Positions 4,313-7,198 of a stretch of 7,198 nt of DNA are shown piece by piece; position 1 is the stretch's first letter; every line of letters begins with the position of its first letter. The DNA comes from Nitrospinota bacterium (GTDB taxonomy: Bacteria; Nitrospinota; Nitrospinia; Nitrospinales; Nitrospinaceae). Both the position numbers and the translations under genes were made by a program. The stretch spans positions 1 to 7,198 of the forward strand of contig JAPUGN010000234.1 in assembly GCA_027298165.1 (NCBI GenBank), read 5' to 3'. Under the pieces are notes generated by a model. The model saw nothing but the letters and a program-made list of their open reading frames with translations. It was not told the DNA's origin and did not search any database.

Positions 4313-4332
4313 CCAGCGTGACGCTGGACCCT
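4313..4332. repeat. Modular hairpin repeat, copy 5 (CCAGCGTGACGCTGG module)
   Basis: A perfect CCAGCGTGACGCTGG (4313-4327) followed by ACCCT, 36 bases after the VOC stop codon. It is in the convergent gap with the methyltransferase gene. Confidence 0.75.
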
Positions 4333-4396
4333 ACTTGGCCGAGGCGTTATTCCCCGATCTATATGTCACCTTCGCAACCCGAGGTTTTAAAAGTTA

Positions 4397-4434
4397 CCCG
4401 CGGCGGTTCGCCGCCCAGCGTGACGCTGGATCCA
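4397..4434. repeat. Modular hairpin repeat, copy 6 (complete composite)
   Basis: ACCCGC, then GGCGG-TTCG-CCGCC (4402-4415), run directly into CCAGCGTGACGCTGG (4415-4429) and ATCCA. It is the most complete copy, showing both hairpin modules in order. The element is preceded by CCGAGGTTTTAAAAGTT, related to the stretch before copy 4. Confidence 0.75.
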
Positions 4435-4441
4435 GTATTAT

Positions 4442-4471
4442 GTCACCCTGAGCCTGTCGAAGGAGGACAGG
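4442..4471 (+). repeat. GTCACCCTGAGCCTGTCGAAGG-type interspersed motif with hairpin
   Basis: The 22-base motif GTCACCCTGAGCCTGTCGAA plus GG (4442-4463) is another widespread intergenic repeat of environmental genomes. Here it extends into a perfect 6-bp hairpin CCTGTC-GAAGGAG-GACAGG (4453-4471) close to the 3' end of the methyltransferase gene. It may act as a weak end-of-transcript hairpin. Confidence 0.6.
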
Positions 4472-4484
4472 GTTTCTATGCAGT

Positions 4485-5180
4485 TCAATTCGTTCCCCGC
4501 GAGAAAATCAGAAAATTCTGGCGGGGCAGGAAACCCCATTGTTTGTCCAGGATATACCCCGCGGCTTGAAACTCGTCGACCAGGGTCTGTCTTTTCGTGA
4601 AGTGCTTATACGCGCCTTCCCGGAAATCGATGATCGCCACCCGCCCGCCGGGCTTGAGATATCGCGCGGCATTTTTGAAATAGGCGGTGCGGTCTTTCAG
4701 GTGGTGGTAGGCGTTGACCGAGAAAATCAGGTCCACCTTCTCCGGAATCAGCGGGTCGTGCTCCACCGCCAAGACGGTCTGCACGTTCTCCGCCTGCTTT
4801 TTCACGGCCTCCTTGTTTACGATGGCATTCATTTCCCCATCGATGTCCAAGGCGTAGATCTTGCCGGCGTCCCCCACCGCTTCTCCCAGGCGAAACGTGA
4901 AGTAGCCGGTCCCCGAGCCGAGGTCCGCCACCTTCATATCGGGTTTCAGCTTGAGCGCCTCGACCACCCGCCCCGGGAACTGCCAGGTGTAGCGGTCCGG
5001 GTCCTGGTAACGGAGGTGCTTGCCCTCCTTCGCGCCAACGTGCTTGTGCTTGTGGCCGATCGAATGTGTGGGCGGACCCTCCTGGAAGCATCCCGCCAGC
5101 GTCCACGCCCCCAGCAACAGGAGCGCGCCAATGCGGCACCACCTAAGATAGGTAAGCGAACGGTTTCGTGTGGTTATCAT
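4485..5180 (-). CDS. Lipoprotein-type, His-rich class I SAM-dependent methyltransferase
   Basis: A 231-aa protein. Residues 1-31 are a lipoprotein signal: basic start, hydrophobic core (LLLLGAWTLAG) and lipobox LAGC with C31 as the lipidated residue. A His-rich segment HSIGHKHKHVG (39-49) follows. The catalytic domain (about 58-228) begins with the DPDRYTWQFPGRVVEAL helix, then motif I VADLGSGTGYF (84-94), the acidic end of strand 2 ALDID (110-114), motif IV-like LIFSVNAYHHL (151-161), and LKPGGRVAIIDFR (175-187). This architecture, with HxH-rich linker and DPDR-W-P stretch, matches a family of lipoprotein-signalled methyltransferases I recall from proteobacteria with no known substrate. The oddity is the location: SAM is cytoplasmic. 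AAGGA (5188-5192) supports the start. It converges with the VOC gene. Confidence 0.9.
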   Translation of the reverse strand: MITTRNRSLTYLRWCRIGALLLLGAWTLAGCFQEGPPTHSIGHKHKHVGAKEGKHLRYQDPDRYTWQFPGRVVEALKLKPDMKVADLGSGTGYFTFRLGEAVGDAGKIYALDIDGEMNAIVNKEAVKKQAENVQTVLAVEHDPLIPEKVDLIFSVNAYHHLKDRTAYFKNAARYLKPGGRVAIIDFREGAYKHFTKRQTLVDEFQAAGYILDKQWGFLPRQNFLIFSRGTN

Positions 5181-5297
5181 TAGCGTTTCCTTATTGAATG
5201 ATTAATGGAGCGCGTCTCCAACCGATTCGGCGAAACTCATCAACGTCCGAAAAATTTTCTCATAGAAACGGGCGGATTCACAAATAGAAAACAGGGG
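5181..5297. other. Gap between the 59-aa ORF and the methyltransferase gene
   Basis: The gap contains a TGGAG-CGCGT-CTCCA hairpin (5206-5220) just upstream of the methyltransferase ribosome site and an AT-rich patch around 5250-5265. No good promoter pair for the methyltransferase is visible, which would fit transcription from further upstream. Confidence 0.4.
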
Positions 5298-5477
5298 TCA
5301 ATTCACCCCGTAGCGCTGGGGATAGTAAGCGGGCTTGTTTAAAAAATAGTGTTGCTCGAGGTATTCAAAATAAAACTGGACGATCCCGTTCTGGAAAGTG
5401 GTGAACGAGGTGCATCCCCCGTGGCCGAGGGCGTAACCCAGAAACATGAAATAGCGGACAATGCGGTTGGGGATCAT
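5298..5477 (-). CDS. Small protein of unknown function (59 aa)
   Basis: An intact reading frame from ATG at 5477 to TGA at 5298. The product begins MIPNRIVRYFMFLGYALGHG and continues with an aromatic-rich stretch (F26, F28, F35, Y36, F37, Y40, Y44, F45, Y51, Y52, Y56). One weak hydrophobic helix may lie at 5-19. Third codon positions are mostly G or C, as in neighbouring genes, which favours real coding. Against it, no good ribosome site is seen (only GAATTGAATC before the ATG). It lies 117 bases upstream of the methyltransferase on the same strand and could be co-transcribed. No family recognised. Confidence 0.45.
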   Translation of the reverse strand: MIPNRIVRYFMFLGYALGHGGCTSFTTFQNGIVQFYFEYLEQHYFLNKPAYYPQRYGVN

Positions 5478-5721
5478 GATTCAATTCTATAAAAGAATTT
5501 CTATGACTTTTAATGTATACGCCCCACGCCGCCTGGTCAAAATTATATTCCCCGTCTGAGAAAAAATAAGCCACCCACCCTCCGGACCTGTCAAAATTTC
5601 CCCATAAGTAGCTATTTCAGGCCAATCCTTCACAGTCCACCTGCTCCCAGCCTTCCCGTGAAATCCATAACCCGCCATTTTGCTTGGCGTTGCACGGCGC
5701 GACCGGTGGCGCTATCCGTTA
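5478..5721. other. Region upstream of the sigma-54 promoter: regulatory DNA or gene relic
   Basis: About 240 bases without a secure gene. Two related motifs, GTCAAAATTATATTCCCC (5536-5553) and GTCAAAATTTCCCC (5590-5603), start 54 bases apart, at a distance from the sigma-54 promoter suited to activator binding. On the minus strand one frame encodes a protein-like string (NGGLWISREGWEQVDCEGLA, then a TGA at 5617-5619, then NSYLWGNFDRSGGWVAYFF) in which the DNA repeat becomes an NFD..W repeat of 18 residues; this may be a broken gene. Another minus frame is open from ATG 5678 to 5487 (63 aa) but has no ribosome site. I cannot decide between these readings. Confidence 0.4.
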
Positions 5722-5738
5722 TGGCACGAGTATTGCTT
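5722..5738 (+). promoter_or_regulatory. Sigma-54 (RpoN) promoter
   Basis: TGGCACG-AGTA-TTGCTT matches the -24/-12 consensus TGGCACG-N4-TTGCWW in full, with the invariant GG (5723-5724) and GC (5735-5736) separated by exactly 10 bases. Transcription would start near 5748, giving a leader of about 32 bases that contains GAGGAG before the 77-aa gene. Such promoters need an AAA+ enhancer-binding activator at upstream sites; none is encoded in this window. Confidence 0.88.
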
Positions 5739-5779
5739 TAATTTTCAGTATGTTATCAGACTAACGAGGAGATTAAGGC

Positions 5780-6013
5780 ATGCCTGACTTGAGGCTTGAA
5801 CGTGAAATAGTGGATTTTAATGTCTGGAACGAGCATATTGACCGGCGTTCCCGGCTGTTCGAGAGGAACCTGCACATCAGAAATCTGTTGCGCATGCAAG
5901 AGCTTCTGGATGAGGAGTCGTTCCGGAAATGGAAAAAACTTCGCTTTGGCGGGGAGAACCCGCCGGCCAGCCTGGAACCGACGGATCAACCCAGCACCGA
6001 CCGCAAGTATTGA
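5780..6013 (+). CDS. Small helical protein of unknown function under sigma-54 control (77 aa)
   Basis: I do not recognise a family. Residues 1-57 are highly charged and predicted helical, with heptad-like spacing of leucines in RRSRLFERNLHIRNLLRMQE (22-41), then DEESFRKWKKLRF (44-56). The tail (58-77) is rich in Gly, Pro, Ser and Thr and probably disordered. No signal peptide or membrane segment, so cytoplasmic; a regulatory or adaptor role is inference. GAGGAG (5766-5771) lies 8 bases before ATG, and a perfect sigma-54 promoter is 42 bases upstream, so expression is likely tied to an RpoN-controlled condition such as nitrogen status or motility. It is apparently monocistronic and ends 16 bases from the convergent membrane protein gene. 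Confidence 0.75.
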   Translation: MPDLRLEREIVDFNVWNEHIDRRSRLFERNLHIRNLLRMQELLDEESFRKWKKLRFGGENPPASLEPTDQPSTDRKY

Positions 6014-6029
6014 TTCAACGAGTGGAGAG

Positions 6030-6224
6030 TTATTGGTTCAAAAAATAGATCCCACTGCTGACGCACCACAGAACGACCAGCGCCCAGAAACCGGAGACCG
6101 CAGCCTTAAATAAAATATTTTCCCAATGCTTGCTGAACCGGGAGGCGATAAACGCCAGAAGGAACAGGGAAAACAGCCCGGTGGTAATCATGTAGTAGGG
6201 AATGTTCCATCCGAACAGGGTCAT
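6030..6224 (-). CDS. Small two-helix membrane protein of unknown function (64 aa)
   Basis: Two hydrophobic segments, about residues 8-28 (IPYYMITTGLFSLFLLAFIAS) and 41-62 (AAVSGFWALVVLWCVSSGIY), are joined by a charged loop RFSKHWENILFK. It is a small inner-membrane protein with no family I recognise. The start lies only 9 bases after the ychJ stop, and the spacer GGGGGGACCC contains a G-rich ribosome-site-like run, so the two genes are very probably one operon with coupled translation. No obvious terminator follows; the convergent 77-aa gene ends 16 bases away. Confidence 0.75.
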   Translation of the reverse strand: MTLFGWNIPYYMITTGLFSLFLLAFIASRFSKHWENILFKAAVSGFWALVVLWCVSSGIYFLNQ

Positions 6225-6233
6225 GGGTCCCCC

Positions 6234-6746
6234 CTATTTGCCGCAACACTTTTTGAATTTTTTACCACTGCCGCACGGGCAGGGATCGTTGCGGCCCACT
6301 TTGGGTCCTTCGCGCTTCACGGGGATCAGTGGCGCGTCGTGATCTTTCCGGTGAATGGTGGATCGTTTTTCACTGTATGTCCACCGGCCGTCCTCTTTCA
6401 AAAAGGTTGAGGTTTCGCGCAGAGCGTGTTCTTCATCGTCTTCACGATAAAACGCGACAAAGCTGACCTCCCCCTCCTCATCCTGCACGCCTCCTTTTTT
6501 GGAATCCTGAACCTCCAGTTTGAGCCACTTGACACCCTTGCCCCAGGGGTCAAAACTTTTCCGGCTTTTATCGGAACGTTCGCTGGAGTGCATGGTCGCA
6601 ATCAGATAATCCCAGTTCCGCTGGGTATAGGCGGTGTAACGCGAGCGCATCAAATCTTCCGCGGTGTCAGCATAGCCGGTGCCGCGGATCAGGGGACCAC
6701 AACAATCGGTATACGGGGACTGCAGGCCGCAGGGACAATCCTTCAT
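6234..6746 (-). CDS. ychJ: YchJ family protein with two SEC-C zinc motifs
   Basis: A 170-aa protein with the architecture of E. coli YchJ, slightly longer than its roughly 150 residues. An N-terminal SEC-C-like motif CPCGLQSPYTDCCGPLI (4-20, ligands C4, C6, C15, C16) is followed by the typical AEDLMRSRYTAYTQRNWDYLI (29-49). A central NTF2-like fold includes VSFVAFYRED (94-103) and ETSTFLKEDGRWTY (111-124). The C-terminal SEC-C motif is NDPCPCGSGKKFKKCCGK (153-170, ligands C156, C158, C167, C168). The C-terminal motif is that of SecA, where it binds zinc and the chaperone SecB. The cellular role of YchJ is not established. AAAGG lies 9-13 bases before ATG. It leads a two-gene operon. Confidence 0.93.
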   Translation of the reverse strand: MKDCPCGLQSPYTDCCGPLIRGTGYADTAEDLMRSRYTAYTQRNWDYLIATMHSSERSDKSRKSFDPWGKGVKWLKLEVQDSKKGGVQDEEGEVSFVAFYREDDEEHALRETSTFLKEDGRWTYSEKRSTIHRKDHDAPLIPVKREGPKVGRNDPCPCGSGKKFKKCCGK

Positions 6747-6770
6747 TTTAGTATTTCCTTTGAGGAATGA

Positions 6771-6892
6771 TTGCGCGATAGGTTAATGGGAACCGCTGGA
6801 TCAGAGGCTCGCAGTAGACGCGCATTGTATTTTCGGGAGAAGTATACAATCAAGCCAAGGTGTTAGGCAGGGAAAACCGCGGGAATGGGGAA
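6771..6892. other. Gap between the HDOD and ychJ genes
   Basis: Apart from the candidate ychJ promoter and its inverted repeat (6824-6853), this gap shows no terminator for the HDOD gene and no small ORF I can support. Confidence 0.5.
6824..6853 (-). promoter_or_regulatory. Candidate ychJ promoter overlapped by an inverted repeat
   Basis: On the minus strand TTGATT (6853-6848, 4/6) and TACAAT (6829-6824, 5/6) are 18 bases apart, with a start near 6817 and a leader of about 70 bases. Perfect 7-bp arms ATTGTAT (6824-6830) and ATACAAT (6844-6850) overlap both hexamers and are centred 20 bases apart, two helical turns, as expected for a repressor site. Confidence 0.45.
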
Positions 6893-7198
6893 TCAATCGT
6901 TGAAAATATTGACGGTGTCTTCCACCTGGTCGCGGACGAAATCCTGGATGTCCGTCAGAAAAGAACGGTTGAGTCCGACCCGTTGCACGGCGGAGGGATC
7001 CAGCTCGGGAATCCCCGGCTCGCCGCCGGTTCCCAAATTCATTTCATAGGCGATGACATCGGCCAGATGCACAACGGCCGGATACAAGGGATGTTCCTCG
7101 GACTTGGAGGGATTATGATGAAACTGCACCGCTTCGATCAGGCTTCTAGAAAGTCCCCACTTGGAGAACACGATGGCTCCCACCTGGGCATGCGTGAA
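6893..7198 (-). CDS. HDOD/HD-domain signalling protein, C-terminal part (cut by window edge)
   Basis: The last 101 residues are in the window; the frame stays open to the window edge, so the gene begins beyond it. Visible residues start FTHAQVGAIVFSKWGL and continue SRSLIEAVQFHHNP, the characteristic C-terminal half of HDOD and related HD domains (HA-VGA-L---WGLP--I-EAI--HH-P). HPLYPAVVHLADVIAYEMNLG follows, the last HDOD helices. The remaining 40 residues are helical and acidic and end NIFND. HDOD proteins are regulators linked to motility, quorum or two-component signalling and usually lack HD-GYP catalytic residues; whether this one keeps them cannot be seen here. The GTG at 7183 is internal, not the start. 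Confidence 0.85.
   Translation of the reverse strand, partial: FTHAQVGAIVFSKWGLSRSLIEAVQFHHNPSKSEEHPLYPAVVHLADVIAYEMNLGTGGEPGIPELDPSAVQRVGLNRSFLTDIQDFVRDQVEDTVNIFND

Larger units (their letters stand above)
4277..4484. other. Convergent intergenic region filled with repeats
   Basis: This 208-base gap between two converging genes has no ORF I would support. It consists mostly of repeat modules: CCAGCGTGACGCTGG (4313), a composite copy (4397-4434), and the GTCACCCTGAGC motif (4442). No classical hairpin plus T-run terminator is present for either gene, so these hairpins may serve as the transcript ends. Confidence 0.6.

Noticed and set aside
2451..4434. CRISPR array
   Set aside because: The repeats are irregularly spaced, modular and separated by genes; there are no uniform spacers and no cas genes.
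4539..5183. Open frame of 214 codons on the plus strand
   Set aside because: Antisense to the methyltransferase, an effect of GC-rich codons; the methyltransferase motifs are clear on the other strand.
5487..5678. 63-aa minus-strand ORF as a gene
   Set aside because: No ribosome site, third positions not GC-biased, and another frame looks equally protein-like; kept only as part of the undecided region.
6426..6770. Open frame of 114 codons on the plus strand
   Set aside because: Antisense shadow of ychJ.

Overview
This 7.2 kb window is a bacterial chromosomal segment made mostly of small, independently transcribed housekeeping and accessory genes. A lipoprotein signal, a Sec-type signal peptide and a textbook sigma-54 promoter suggest a Gram-negative host. 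The two interspersed motifs beginning GTCATTTTGAGC and GTCACCCTGAGC resemble repeats I associate with environmental bacteria such as Nitrospinota, Deltaproteobacteria or Bacteroidetes. I cannot fix the taxon from the sequence alone; Nitrospinota is only a guess. No rRNA, tRNA, transposase, integrase or CRISPR array is visible.

Left part (1-1600): a 3'-truncated HupE/UreJ-type membrane protein and a membrane-anchored ankyrin-repeat protein lie on the minus strand. A DoxX-family membrane protein diverges from them on the plus strand. Next (1601-2434) comes a long intergenic stretch with a strong hairpin-T9 terminator, then a cold-shock protein gene with its own 11-bp terminator hairpin, then a 60-aa basic small protein.

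Middle (2435-3770): a minus-strand unit reads arsR-type regulator, then a secreted protein with two DxNxNG/DxNxDG calcium-binding-like loops, then a 62-aa protein with CC pairs at both ends. It starts from a near-consensus sigma-70 promoter (TTGACA-17-TATATT). Between the first two genes is a perfect 9-bp inverted repeat whose TTATCGAA core recurs just downstream of the promoter. This looks like an autoregulated thiol- or metal-responsive unit and is the best candidate for a little-described system here.

Next (3770-5480): a VOC/glyoxalase-fold protein on plus converges with a lipoprotein-anchored, His-rich SAM-dependent methyltransferase on minus. Upstream of the methyltransferase is a 59-aa minus-strand ORF. 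A modular hairpin repeat (CCAGCGTGACGCTGG plus a GCGG-loop-CCGCC stem) occurs in the gene gaps near 2450-2570, 3729-3833 and 4313-4434.

Right part (5480-7198): a roughly 240-bp regulatory or relic region leads to a perfect sigma-54 promoter driving a 77-aa unknown protein. That gene converges with a minus-strand pair, ychJ (two SEC-C zinc motifs) followed by a 64-aa two-helix membrane protein. The ychJ promoter carries a 7-bp inverted repeat. The window ends in the C-terminal part of an HDOD/HD-type signalling protein.
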